In this document: piece by piece, positions 36,388-45,922 of the stretch
Layout: each line of letters starts with the position of its first letter
Numbering within the stretch: the stretch's first letter is position 1
From: Paraburkholderia youngii
Lineage (GTDB): Bacteria; Pseudomonadota; Gammaproteobacteria; Burkholderiales; Burkholderiaceae
Length of the DNA stretch: 64,000 nucleotides
Reading direction: 5' to 3'
Assembly: GCF_013366925.1 (NCBI RefSeq)
Contig: NZ_JAALDK010000001.1
Location: forward strand, 1,557,089 to 1,621,088
The notes under the pieces: generated by a model
What the model was told of the DNA's origin: nothing
Databases searched by the model: none
The model's input: the letters and a program-made list of their open reading frames with translations, nothing else
Program-made: the position numbers and the translations under genes

Positions 36388-36770
36388 ATGGGACGCGGAA
36401 CAAGAAATATGACTCAGGACGTCATCAAGCGATGGCGGGCGGAAGGACGCTGCTCTGGAGTGAAGCAAACCTATAATCCCCTCGTTGGAAGCGTTCGACC
36501 TCTGGTCAGAAGGCAGTGTCAACTTTACATACAGCACCAAACTCGGGCGCACTGTACACCTAATGTCAACGCCCGAATCCAATACTTTCCGCGGCCTCAT
36601 ATTGCCGACCATCGTTCTCGACATAACGGAACAGTATCGATTCAACCGAGACACAGGTCAGCCAAGCGCCTCCGGTGATCCCTGTAGGTTTCTTCGTGGT
36701 AAGTCAAATTGATGCTGTCAATTGTCTCGCGACGCACCAGTGCAAGATTCACGAGGATACCTGATAGCGT
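36388..36770 (+). pseudogene. tnsA', truncated diverged copy of tnsA
   Basis: It starts ATGGGACGCGG after the same leader as the intact gene (TCGGCGCATAG, then TTTCTCGGAGGAGT). MGRGTRNMTQDVIKRWRAEG and RCSGVKQTYN align with the intact TnsA start, then the frame breaks at about 36480. A shifted frame continues NFTYSTKLGRTVHLMSTPES, and nucleotide similarity extends past an internal deletion to the catalytic-Lys region, where it stops near 36760. The catalytic Glu in STLEAQ is replaced (STPESN). It cannot encode an active endonuclease. Confidence 0.85.
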
Positions 36771-36801
36771 CGTTCGGCGCATAGATTTCTCGGAGGAGTG
36801 A

Positions 36802-37650
36802 ATGGGACGCGGACCAAGAAAGATGAACGAAGGGATCATCACGCGATGGCAGGCGGAAGGACGCGGCTCCGGAGCGAAACAAACCTATAAACCATGGTTG
36901 GAAGTGTTCGACTTCTCGTCAGACGGTAACGTTAACCGAATATACAGCAACAAACTCGGGCGAACAGTACATCTAATGTCCACTCTGGAAGCCCAAATTT
37001 TCTACGGATTGGAATGGCAGAAAACAGTTAAGGAAATACGGGAACAGTATCCGCTGGACAGGGACATAACTCTGGAACTCGCAAGCCATCTTGGAATCCA
37101 GCATCCCTACTATCCCGGAACCCAGGTCCCTACGGTGATGACTGTAGATTTCTTCGTGGTAAGAGAAATTGACGCTGTCGATCGTCTCGAGACGTACGAT
37201 TGCAAGACCGCGGAGGATGCAGAGGACGAGAGAACAATCGAAAAACTAACAATCGTCCAAAAATATTTTGCCGGGATGGACATACCCCATCGACTAATAT
37301 GCGACTCAGAGATACCCCAACAAAAGATGAGGAACATCGAATGGATTCGCGGTGGAACTATTAAGCCCGGGGAAGAGGAATCCTACCCAGACGCCCTGCT
37401 GGGGGGCGTGCGTTGCATGGCGAACGAACTGGAATTTTCAAAACGAAATAGTCCCCTGTGGCAGTATTGCCAGTCGTTTGAAATCCGCCACGGCCTCCGT
37501 ACCGGCGATGGGTTAAGGATTGCGAAGATCCTTATGCATGAGCGCATCCTGCTTTGTGATCTTAACAATCCGGATCTCGCGAGTTGCCCGCTCGCCGCAT
37601 TCAGGTTCAACGCGACATCGCGCGACCACCGATTCGCAGCCGCGAGGTAA
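36802..37650 (+). CDS. tnsA: Tn7-like transposase endonuclease subunit TnsA
   Basis: 282 residues, close to the 273 of Tn7 TnsA. The restriction-endonuclease-like catalytic set is visible: Glu63 in MSTLEAQIFYGLEWQ, Asp116 in TVMTVDFFVV, Lys135 in YDCKTAED, nearly superposable on Tn7's E63/D114/K132. The C-terminal helical domain follows. TnsA cuts the 5' ends of the transposon, giving cut-and-paste movement with TnsB. GGAGGAG precedes the ATG. The gene is intact, in contrast to its upstream copy. Confidence 0.93.
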   Translation: MGRGPRKMNEGIITRWQAEGRGSGAKQTYKPWLEVFDFSSDGNVNRIYSNKLGRTVHLMSTLEAQIFYGLEWQKTVKEIREQYPLDRDITLELASHLGIQHPYYPGTQVPTVMTVDFFVVREIDAVDRLETYDCKTAEDAEDERTIEKLTIVQKYFAGMDIPHRLICDSEIPQQKMRNIEWIRGGTIKPGEEESYPDALLGGVRCMANELEFSKRNSPLWQYCQSFEIRHGLRTGDGLRIAKILMHERILLCDLNNPDLASCPLAAFRFNATSRDHRFAAAR

Positions 37651-37723
37651 TTCGTCACCCCGGCCTATCCCTCACCAATCGAGTCAACCTAGGCCGCTGA
37701 TTCGCATTCTTGGAAATGAAATC

Positions 37724-38668
37724 ATGGAATCGCCAACTCCCCACCCCGTCAGCAAAGGCATCGCGAAACATCAACGGTATGCCCTACCCAAGCTTCCGAT
37801 AAACGCGGTTTACCAGGACGAACACGGAACCCGCTTCCGGCTCCTGGATGTCTGCCGAGATGACGCCTGGGTCATCGATCTCACCAATCACAATAGTTCT
37901 CCAACCGGCCGCCGGTACTCTGTGTTGCTCAAACAGATTGATCGCCGTCGTCTCTTCGTGATTGAAACCGGCGTCGGCAACCGGACGCCCACCTCACCTT
38001 CATCAGTGGCGCGAAATAGAGCGGCATATGAAACGATACATCCTTTGGTCGTGAACCCTGCTATCTATGATCCGGAACAGCGCCGGCGGTTAGTAAAAAA
38101 GACAGCCAAAGAGACCCGTCTTTCAAAGAAAACAATAAACGACTACCTACGGAGATATTGGATCGGTGGTCAGACGGAGGATGCACTGCTCCCTCCGTTC
38201 GAGGCAATTGATTCGAGCCAGCATGATCTGAACGATTGGTGCGGGCGTCCCCTCAAAGTATATGACGACGGGAGTAAAGAATACTACAGCGAAAAAGTCC
38301 GCCAGATGTTAGTCGATCGCTTTCCGCCCCTCGATGAAATGCGTAAACAACATACAATCCCGCGAGGCGAGCGACCGTTCACTCACGAATTTCGCTGCAT
38401 CGACCAAGCATCGATTCCTTTGGAACATGTATTCCGTAATCGGAAAGGTACTAAAGCATTCGATCGTGACCATAATCAACACTCACCCAGCACGCCGCAT
38501 AACCTAACCGCTGCGGACCACCTGCACGAAATTGACGCTACGATCGCCAATGTGCGCCTGGCCGGGACAGGCCCAAATAAAGAGATCGTCGGAAAACCGA
38601 CTATGTATTCAATTTTCGACAGCGTGAGTCGACTTTGCGTGGGCTTCCACATCCATTTCGAGGGTTAG
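37724..38668 (+). pseudogene. tnsB', 5'-part copy of tnsB
   Basis: 315 codons from ATG 37724, 73 bp after tnsA. It aligns from the start with the tnsB at 38818: GTRFRLLDVCRDDAWVIDLT, LVKKTAKETRLSKKTINDYL, FDRDHNQHSPSTPHNLTAAD and LHEIDATIANVRLAGTGPN, which includes the first catalytic Asp. It ends SRLCVGFHIHFEG and a stop, just where the intact copy continues GFYVGLESASWESAMQ. The second Asp and the Glu are absent, so it cannot catalyse transfer, but the DNA-binding N-terminus is complete and might act as an inhibitor if expressed. Confidence 0.88.
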
Positions 38669-38817
38669 ATCTGCGGATTTGAACGGAAACCGGCCCTCGG
38701 ACCCTTAAGAACAAGCAGACCGCCGACTCGCGAGGAACATCCAGCTCAGCAACTTCGGCCCAACGCTTGTGATCCGCGTCAACCGCCTCCGATGATTTGC
38801 ATTTGGGAAGTAAGACC

Positions 38818-41104
38818 ATGAGATCGTGTCCTCTCACCCTCGTCGGAAAGCGCGCGGCGAACGGGCAACCATTCGACCCACCCATACTTCTGGTCAGGAA
38901 CGACGTCTTCGCAGACGAGAATGGAACGCGCTTCCGACTTTTGGACGTATTCGAGAATGACGCCTGGGTCTTCGATCTTACCAATGACAACTGTTGGCCC
39001 AGGCTGCGCGACTACTCTGACCTGGTAAAGCAGGCTAAGGACCGTCGTCTATTCGTGGTCAAAACCGGCGTCCACTGCCAACCTACCTTTCGCTCCCCTG
39101 CAGCAGACGCGCGAAAAAAATCCGCGTATGAGGCGATAAAGCCCTTGATCTCCAACCCGGAGATCTACAATCCGAGGCAGCGCGGAATATTGGTAAAAAA
39201 AAGTAGCCGAGGAGACCGAGCTTTCAAAAACAACAGTAAACAAGTATCTACGAATGTATTGGACTGGGGGTTTGACAGAGGATGCACTGCTCCCTGCCTT
39301 CGCCGATATTGGCACAAGTCAGCACTATCAAACCAATCGCCGCGGACGTCGCACCGAGAAATACGAAACGTACCAAATGAATGAACAGGACATTAAAAAC
39401 ATAAAATTTTCCATTAAAAAACACTATTTTAAAAATCCGACAGCAACGCTCGCAGACACATTTTCCTGGATGCTGGGCAATTACTATTCCTATCTCGACG
39501 GAAATGGAAAATCAGACAACAAACCACTAGGCGAACGGCCATCGGATCATCAATTTCGCCAGGTCGTTAAACGTTCGTTTCCTTTAGCACTTATATTGCG
39601 TAAGCGAAAAGGAAAAAAAGATTTTAATCGCGACCACAACCAACATTTGACCGGCGCACTGTACGACGCGATTGGCGCGGGCCACATATATGAAATCGAC
39701 GCCACAATCGCCGATGTATGGTTGGTTGCAAAGGCTAACCCGAAAAATATCATCGGAAAACCGACTATGTACCTGATTTACGACAGATGGAGCCGACTCT
39801 GCGTCGGGTTCTATGTCGGCTTAGAGAGTGCATCCTGGGAATCCGCAATGCAAGCGATTCTCAGCATCGCGGAGGACAAGCAAGCCTTGTGCAGAAAGCA
39901 TGACATTCCGTACGATCCCTCGGATTACCCCGCCGATGGCATATTTCCTTCTAAGTTTCTGGGTGACTGCGCAGAAATGATCTCTCGCAATAGCAACCGG
40001 ATATGCGAAGGAATGGAAGGGACAATTATCAATGCTTCGCCGTTGAGTCCACAAACAAAGGGAACCGTCGAATGCGGTTTTAGATTAACCCACGTTCGAA
40101 TCGCTTCCGTTGTCCCCGGCTACGACCCACCAAGCAACGCGAAACGTCGGCGAGGAAAGCATTTTAAGAATGATGCGTGCCTCACCGTTGATCAATTTAC
40201 TAGCGTCATATTGCTATCGATTCGATTGCACAACCACACTTTGATGAAAAATTATCAAGCTTCGCCGGAAGTCATTTTGCGAACCCGACCGGTCCCGATC
40301 GAACTCTGGAATGACAGTGTCATAACACGGGTTGGCAAAATTCAACGGTACAGTGAAGACTATTTACATCTTAGATTACTACCACGCTCAGAGGGAAAAA
40401 TCACAGAACGGGGAATCCTTTTCAAGCATTGCTACTACTCCTGTCCCGAACTCGAAAAGAAAGGTTGGTTCATAGCGGCCGCAAACAGAGGACGATCAGA
40501 CGTTTCGGTGTCGTTTGACCGGCGCCTGGTTGACACAATCGTTGCTTACGATCCCAACGACGGAAAATTGGCATATAGATGTAAGTTGACCAAACGTTCC
40601 GAATGCTACAAAGGATATTCTTTTCCAGAGGTTGAGTACGTTATTCGTAAATTAAAAGAAGTGATTGCAGACGACGAGCAGGACAATCAGCAAAGGCGCT
40701 CGGATTTCAGAAAAGACACGTCTGCGATCACGGTTCCGGCACATGCAGCAATGAAAGTGGCTACCAAAGGTAGATCAAGAAGTTCTCGCACGGCCGATAC
40801 GGCTTCTGAACGATCTGCGGAAAAAACCGCAAGACGTCAGACGGAGGCAGCCATGCCTAACATCGGCGGCGAAGATCAGGATGTAGCCGGTTGCGAGGCA
40901 TCGGGGTCGTCGTCGAGTGTAGTCGCCGTCCCATCTGAAACCAAGCAATTTGATGCGTCCAATGGCAACAGGAAAGTTTCTTCATCGGTTGATCCCGGTT
41001 CGTACCCACATGACAAAAACGTCGAGAATGTGCCGAAGCCGATTAGCATCGAGAAACGCCTTGCTCTGAAAAGACAGGAGTTGCAACGTGAATTTCAGAA
41101 ATAG
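38818..41104 (+). CDS. tnsB: Tn7-like transposase TnsB with frameshift at an A8 run
   Basis: From ATG 38818 (MRSCPLTLVGKRAANGQ) the first frame runs to an octa-A tract at 39194-39201, where the homologous product (VAEETELSKTTVNKYLRMYW) continues in another frame; seven A would restore one frame of about 761 residues. The retroviral-integrase core is seen as GHIYEIDATIADVWLV (Asp), FLGDCAEMISRN (Asp) and SPQTKGTVECGF (Glu), followed by the beta-barrel and a charged C-terminal tail that in Tn7 contacts TnsC. It may be expressed by transcriptional slippage, or be inactive. Confidence 0.88.
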
Positions 41105-41640
41105 TACCGATTCACGTGTCGTCATGACACGGTGTCAGGAATTCCCAAAGTATCAGCGGAATCCACTTGTCGAAGCGCTGCCCCGATATCCGCAGGACGG
41201 TGAATGGGGTGAACTTCTCCGCACCATTTGGCGTATCGATCTTAACCGAAAGCGCGCGGTCCGCACATCAACAACTCCGGATGATCGCACCCTTGCAAGA
41301 TCTCGAAGTACGCTCGGAGCGGCGTACCCGAGTCGCTCGTGCAATCGAGACGATGCTAAGAGGTGACTGTAGTGGTCGGGTTCCACGCAACGCTCAGCAG
41401 GTCGCAGCCCTCCCAAAGTTTGATGAAAGAGGCGTGCACGGCTTTGTACAAAGTTCAGCTTGCTTCATCGGTATTTCTGGCATGGGGAAAACTTCGAGTC
41501 TCCTCCGATTCCATCCTGATCTCCGCACCCCATTCTTCATCTCTAACATGGAATCGATGCGTCTTCGACAGTTCATGAAGTCCGTACGCATTCAAATCAG
41601 TATTGGCTCGAAGCTACCAAGTAGCGGGGATACGCATTGC
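41088..41640 (+). pseudogene. tnsC', truncated frameshifted copy of tnsC
   Basis: It begins at a GTG (41088) inside the last codons of tnsB. EFPKYQRNPLVEALPRYPQD parallels the intact DIPHYKGNQLIEALPRSPDT. After about residue 70 a shifted frame carries RVARAIETMLRGDCSGRVPR and the Walker A FIGISGMGKTSSLLRF. Homology ends shortly afterwards; Walker B is missing. The junction before the intact gene contains AAAAGACAGGAGGTGCGACGTG, a near copy of the tnsB 3' end. Confidence 0.87.
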
Positions 41641-41663
41641 TTACAAAAGACAGGAGGTGCGAC

Positions 41664-43313
41664 GTGAGTTCCGAAAACACTGGATCGTATATCGTCACGG
41701 CACGATACCGGACAGAGGACATTCCGCATTACAAGGGAAATCAACTTATCGAAGCATTGCCTCGATCTCCGGATACCGATGAATGGCATGATTTTCTTTG
41801 GGCGAGGCCAAAATTTGATCCGAAACAAAGAGAATGGCCGCCACAACAACGATTCAAGATGATCGCACGCCTGTTAAATTTTCATGTTCCCTTAGAGCGA
41901 CACATTCGACTCGCTCATGCAATAGATACCATAATAAGAGAAGGCTATGTAGGTAGAGTTCCTCGCACGGCCTCGCACGTCGCCATCCTCCAGCAGCTTT
42001 ATGAAGCTAGACAGGCGGGCCACATTCTCAGATCTGACGGAATGGACGAGCAAGACTTTGCACAAAGATCCAGCTCTTTTGTTGGTGTTTCTGGCATAGG
42101 AAAAACTACAACCCTCCTACGCATACTTGACTTCTATTTCCCTGCTATTTTTCATCCAGAACTCGGAGTTACTCAGATTCCATGGCTTCACGTAGAAGCT
42201 CCTGCAGATGGCACTTCTGTGAAGGGGCTCGCAACTGCAATCCAACGTCAGTTAAAAGCACTGGCTCCGGACGCTGTACCCTACAAGGATATTTCGTCGA
42301 GAAAGTACGCTAACGAAACAATTATGATGAATGACACCGCGCGACTTATGCACCTGTGTAACGTTGGTTTGTTAATCGTTGACGAAATACATAGACTGAA
42401 ATACGATGGAAAAGGGAAGCTAAATTTATTAAACGTGCTTGTTGCTGCGTCCAACGAGTTAGGTGTACCGGTACTATTCGTTGGAACGAGCAAAGCGAGC
42501 AAGCTATTGGGACTGGACTTCAGTCCCGGCCGACGTTCGGTCGGAAGCGGGTTTACTCCTTGGAATCTCTTGGAAGCAACCCACAACTTCGAACGTGAAG
42601 AGCGTGGCGAGTGGGAGCATTTCATCGAGGCGTTCTGGCCTCTTCAGTGGTTGCGTAAACCGACTGAACTCAACCCAGAGCTGTCAAAGCTAATGTATGC
42701 CTATTGCCAGGGACTGGTTGATATTGCGTTGAAGCTGTTCGTGGCGGTTCAACTAGAGGCAATCTTCGACGGGAGCGAGACCATAACTGAACAGGGCATC
42801 AAGCGAGCATGGGAAAACCACTTCACCCTCATTCATCCGATGATCGCCGCATGCCAGTCTGGCGATAAGACAGCGCTTGAACAGTACCAGGATATCGCTC
42901 CGATTGAATTTGAATTACTTTTACAGCAAGTAAAGTTCCAGTATCAAAGCCCCCGTGATCCGAGCGCCTCTCTTCGCCCTGGCGACAAAAACTTCGCGCC
43001 AGCAGTTGCAAATCAACTCGTGAGCTCGGGTATGGAGCCTCATCGCGCTCTTGAGAAAGCGAAGCAGGTTGAATTAAAAGGAAAGGCGAAAAACGTTCAT
43101 GAAGCGACCAAAGCAGCCCTCGTCGGCAAGACCATTCCAACCCATCCATCAAAACGGAAAGCGAAAGCAGATTCAGCCATCGCAAACCCGGATTTGGCGC
43201 CCGATGACTACCGGTTAGCCATTCGCGCTGCCCGAGAAGAAGGTTGTTCTGTCTTCAGCAAACTCCGCAGCATGGGCGCGCTATTCGATTTTGACGCTTC
43301 GCTTGAGGAGTGA
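41664..43313 (+). CDS. tnsC: Tn7-like transposition regulator ATPase TnsC
   Basis: 549 residues from GTG 41664, chosen over an upstream TTG because AGGAGG lies six bases before it. An AAA+ domain is clear: Walker A FVGVSGIGKTTTLLRI, Walker B VGLLIVDEIHRL and sensor I PVLFVGTSKASKLLGL. The N-terminal IPHYKGNQLIEALPRSPDTD resembles the TnsB-contacting segment of other TnsC/TniB proteins. TnsC reads the target-selector signal and licenses TnsA+B. The long C-terminal extension (after about 420) with LAPDDYRLAIRAAREEGCSV resembles TnsA- or selector-interacting tails. Intact. Confidence 0.93.
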   Translation: MSSENTGSYIVTARYRTEDIPHYKGNQLIEALPRSPDTDEWHDFLWARPKFDPKQREWPPQQRFKMIARLLNFHVPLERHIRLAHAIDTIIREGYVGRVPRTASHVAILQQLYEARQAGHILRSDGMDEQDFAQRSSSFVGVSGIGKTTTLLRILDFYFPAIFHPELGVTQIPWLHVEAPADGTSVKGLATAIQRQLKALAPDAVPYKDISSRKYANETIMMNDTARLMHLCNVGLLIVDEIHRLKYDGKGKLNLLNVLVAASNELGVPVLFVGTSKASKLLGLDFSPGRRSVGSGFTPWNLLEATHNFEREERGEWEHFIEAFWPLQWLRKPTELNPELSKLMYAYCQGLVDIALKLFVAVQLEAIFDGSETITEQGIKRAWENHFTLIHPMIAACQSGDKTALEQYQDIAPIEFELLLQQVKFQYQSPRDPSASLRPGDKNFAPAVANQLVSSGMEPHRALEKAKQVELKGKAKNVHEATKAALVGKTIPTHPSKRKAKADSAIANPDLAPDDYRLAIRAAREEGCSVFSKLRSMGALFDFDASLEE

Positions 43314-43434
43314 ACACCGTCCACTTTCCACCGCTCTTATGTCGAGCCCACGCTAGGTATTTCGATCCACGCCGCTCGACATTGCCCATCACTTGGCTGA
43401 ATCGATACGTTCAGCGAGGTATCAGGGAGCTACC

Positions 43435-45135
43435 ATGTGGTTCGATCGAATCTATAGACAAAACAACGAATACTTTGTCGTTGACGTTTCTGCTAACGGA
43501 AAGAACAATTTTATTGACATAGCGACCGCCTACAAGAAGAAGCAAAATATCGAGGAAAATATCCACCTCAGGGTGGCAACGAATTTTACGTCGTGGCAAC
43601 GTGCGTCAGCAAATCAATATGCCGATGGCTATTCAATCCCGAAAAACGCAACAATACATCATATTGTCTATCGCTTCATAAGCAACTTAATTACCATTTT
43701 TGTTCCAAGCTGGGTACTACAATGCGATTTGTTTTCACCTCCCTCGGTAATTTTTAAATATCTTTACTGCGTAAACGGATTTGAGCGTTTATGTCACCCC
43801 GAATTACTAAACGATAAATATGTTGCCTGCCTTCACGCAAAAGCGAAACATTTTATTCTAAGAAGCAGCAAATGCGGCATGAATCGTATTAATTGGTTCT
43901 TTGCCTTTCCATCTGCGTATCGAGCATGGATAAGCGTTTATAAGTTTGCACGCCAAGGTAAAATCGGAATTGATCTTCCGGAGGCAGACATTACCTGCCT
44001 TATACATGGAAAACAGGTTGGGAATGTCATATTTGCAAGAAGAATTCGCATATTGACGCTTCGCCCCAAGGAAACTCCAACAGAATGGGCGCAATCCGAT
44101 CAAAACGAGATCCGCTTTGACGCAAGTGGTTTGCGGGAGGTTCAAGCCCGTCGATTAACGGATTTTGATTTATCGAGACAGAATGGAACTTCATCATTGT
44201 CCGATATCGAATGGGGATTGATTGAGCCGATAGCAACAAAATCTAGCCGACGCGATCCCATGCAACAGCGACTTGTTATAGACGCGATTCTCGAAAAACT
44301 TACGGAAGGAAAGCCATGGAGCGCGGTCAATCGCCCCGGGGTTGCGGTACTTGAAGCGTACTATAGTATGGTAAGGAATGGTCGGTGGCGAGAGATCCGA
44401 ACCATTTTACTTCGGCGTCGAAATACCGCCGAGAGGTCATCGCGGAATAACGATAATATGGACATTTGCCCAATCGCAACCGGGAGACAGGTTCAACGGT
44501 TTCTGGCGAGGACAAAAGATCCTGAACTTTTGCCACGATATTGGAGCTGGAACTGGGGAACCTCGGATGTCGAGTGGAAGGCTATCAAGGTTATTGTTAC
44601 CGGGACCAACGGCAACTCCCAATATATGTGTCACCGCGCTCGCCTGGTTATTGACAGCATCATCGAAAAACTTGGAACCGGGAAGACTTGGTCAGATATC
44701 GTGACTTCTAGAGGCGTGTCCCGAACGACGCTCCTAGGCGCCTATCAAAAATTAAATGCTGACGGCCGTTGGGCGCAAATCCGCTCCGTGCTCGGTAACA
44801 CAAGAGCCAAAACAACGATCGTCGATTTTCCACCCAGGGCTAAGGGTTGGCAGCTTTCAGAGGCAGAATGGAAGACCATCCAACCTATCGTAAACAGGTG
44901 TGACGTTTCCCGGTCGAGCTTGCATCGACGCGCTCGCCTGCTGGTTGACTGTATCGTCGAAAAACTTGGACGCGGAACGTCGTGGGCGGATGTTGGGAGG
45001 AGTAACGGCATCTGTCCGACAGTGCTTAGCAAGACGCTCGCGCGTCTGAAAAGCGACGGTCGGTGGCAAGACATTTGTTCTGTTCTTCGCAACACCAGAG
45101 GGTTGGCTGACCGGACCGTGACGAAAGGAAAATGA
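43435..45135 (+). CDS. Candidate Tn7-like target selector with three IS5-transposase-like HTH repeats
   Basis: 566 residues from ATG 43435 (AGGGAGCTACC upstream), 122 bp after tnsC in the same direction. Residues 1-250 are unfamiliar; the segment LPEADITCLIHGKQVGNVIF faintly recalls the N-terminal half of TnsE, but this is weak. Residues about 255-330, 376-452 and 474-553 are tandem repeats: Leu-Ser-x-x-Glu-Trp, then a basic Arg-x-(V/I)-(I/V)-D-(A/S/C)-I-(L/I/V)-EKL, then Gly-x-x-W, then DGRW..I. This is the pattern of the DUF4096 N-terminal domain of IS5-family transposases, seen in this window at 8620. The catalytic part of an IS5 transposase is absent. DNA recognition for target choice is the inferred job. 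Confidence 0.6.
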   Translation: MWFDRIYRQNNEYFVVDVSANGKNNFIDIATAYKKKQNIEENIHLRVATNFTSWQRASANQYADGYSIPKNATIHHIVYRFISNLITIFVPSWVLQCDLFSPPSVIFKYLYCVNGFERLCHPELLNDKYVACLHAKAKHFILRSSKCGMNRINWFFAFPSAYRAWISVYKFARQGKIGIDLPEADITCLIHGKQVGNVIFARRIRILTLRPKETPTEWAQSDQNEIRFDASGLREVQARRLTDFDLSRQNGTSSLSDIEWGLIEPIATKSSRRDPMQQRLVIDAILEKLTEGKPWSAVNRPGVAVLEAYYSMVRNGRWREIRTILLRRRNTAERSSRNNDNMDICPIATGRQVQRFLARTKDPELLPRYWSWNWGTSDVEWKAIKVIVTGTNGNSQYMCHRARLVIDSIIEKLGTGKTWSDIVTSRGVSRTTLLGAYQKLNADGRWAQIRSVLGNTRAKTTIVDFPPRAKGWQLSEAEWKTIQPIVNRCDVSRSSLHRRARLLVDCIVEKLGRGTSWADVGRSNGICPTVLSKTLARLKSDGRWQDICSVLRNTRGLADRTVTKGK

Positions 45136-45787
45136 CGTAGGGGTCTTGTGCGGACGCAATGAACACCGCCTGTCTCGATCATATCGCGATCAATGCCGGT
45201 GTGTGAGCCAGGCAGTTCGCGTTCACTATAGACGCGCGGGCCCATCCACACGCACGGCTTGGCCGTCAAGCAATTGGATAACAGTAGTTGCGGGGTACAC
45301 AGGTCGTAGGTTCATTCCATATGAACGGCCGGCCTTGCAACCACGTGTTGCAGAGGCTTTCCTGGCATCATCTTTCTCGCGAAAATGGGGCGGATTGTTG
45401 ACTGCAGCGTGCGGCGGCTTCGGTCAAGGCTATAGTGAAGCAGATACCGCGTTCAGGAGCGAGCGCGGCTCCGGGCAGTTTCAGCTCTCACCCCAAAGGT
45501 AGAGGTACAGACCCGCGCCATCCAACGAGTTGTCCGGCGTCGCACCGAAACCTAAAGGTGCACGACCATTAGGGCTCAACAGACGATGTGGCGAACGGCC
45601 CGACAACTTTGATTGCAAGGCCAGGACAGATTTCGTTTGCCACGCGAAAAATGAAGCGAACATGCCTTGGGCCGATATTCATTGCAACAAGCATGTATCT
45701 AAAAAAATGGCAATCCCTTTGCTTTTAATAGTTTAGATAACGTCCTCAGGAGAGCTTTCGTTTGCGAGCCACCAGCTCTGGCGCCCT
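45136..45787. other. Downstream flank of the Tn7-like operon
   Basis: Short broken frames only. It should contain the right transposon end, but no TGT...ACA terminus or set of repeated TnsB sites was recognised with confidence. Confidence 0.35.
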
Positions 45788-45922
45788 TCAGTGACTCCAG
45801 ATTGCGCGGCCGACGTCGGCGGGATCGCGCAAGTCCGCAGACAGCGCAAGCGCGGCGCCGCCGAGTTCCCTGGCGGCGGCTTCCAGCCGCGAAGAGTTTG
45901 TTCCGATCACCCGTAAGCTCAC
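45788..45922 (-). pseudogene. Short-chain dehydrogenase fragment
   Basis: A GTG at 45922 overlaps the dehalogenase stop and gives 44 residues: VIGTNSSRLEAAARELGGAA then LALSADLRDPADVGRAI. This is the second beta strand and following loop of an SDR Rossmann fold. The N-terminal GxxxGxG and everything after strand 3 are missing. The reading ends WSH and a stop, where accessory DNA seems to begin. Confidence 0.65.

Noticed and set aside
43435..44190. Assigning the N-terminal half as a true TnsE
   Set aside because: Only a faint pattern around residues 185-210 resembles TnsE; the rest does not align by eye, so it is left unassigned.
45290..45330. tRNA-like T-loop (GTAGGTTCATTCC) as an attachment site
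   Set aside because: No acceptor, D or anticodon arms can be folded around it.
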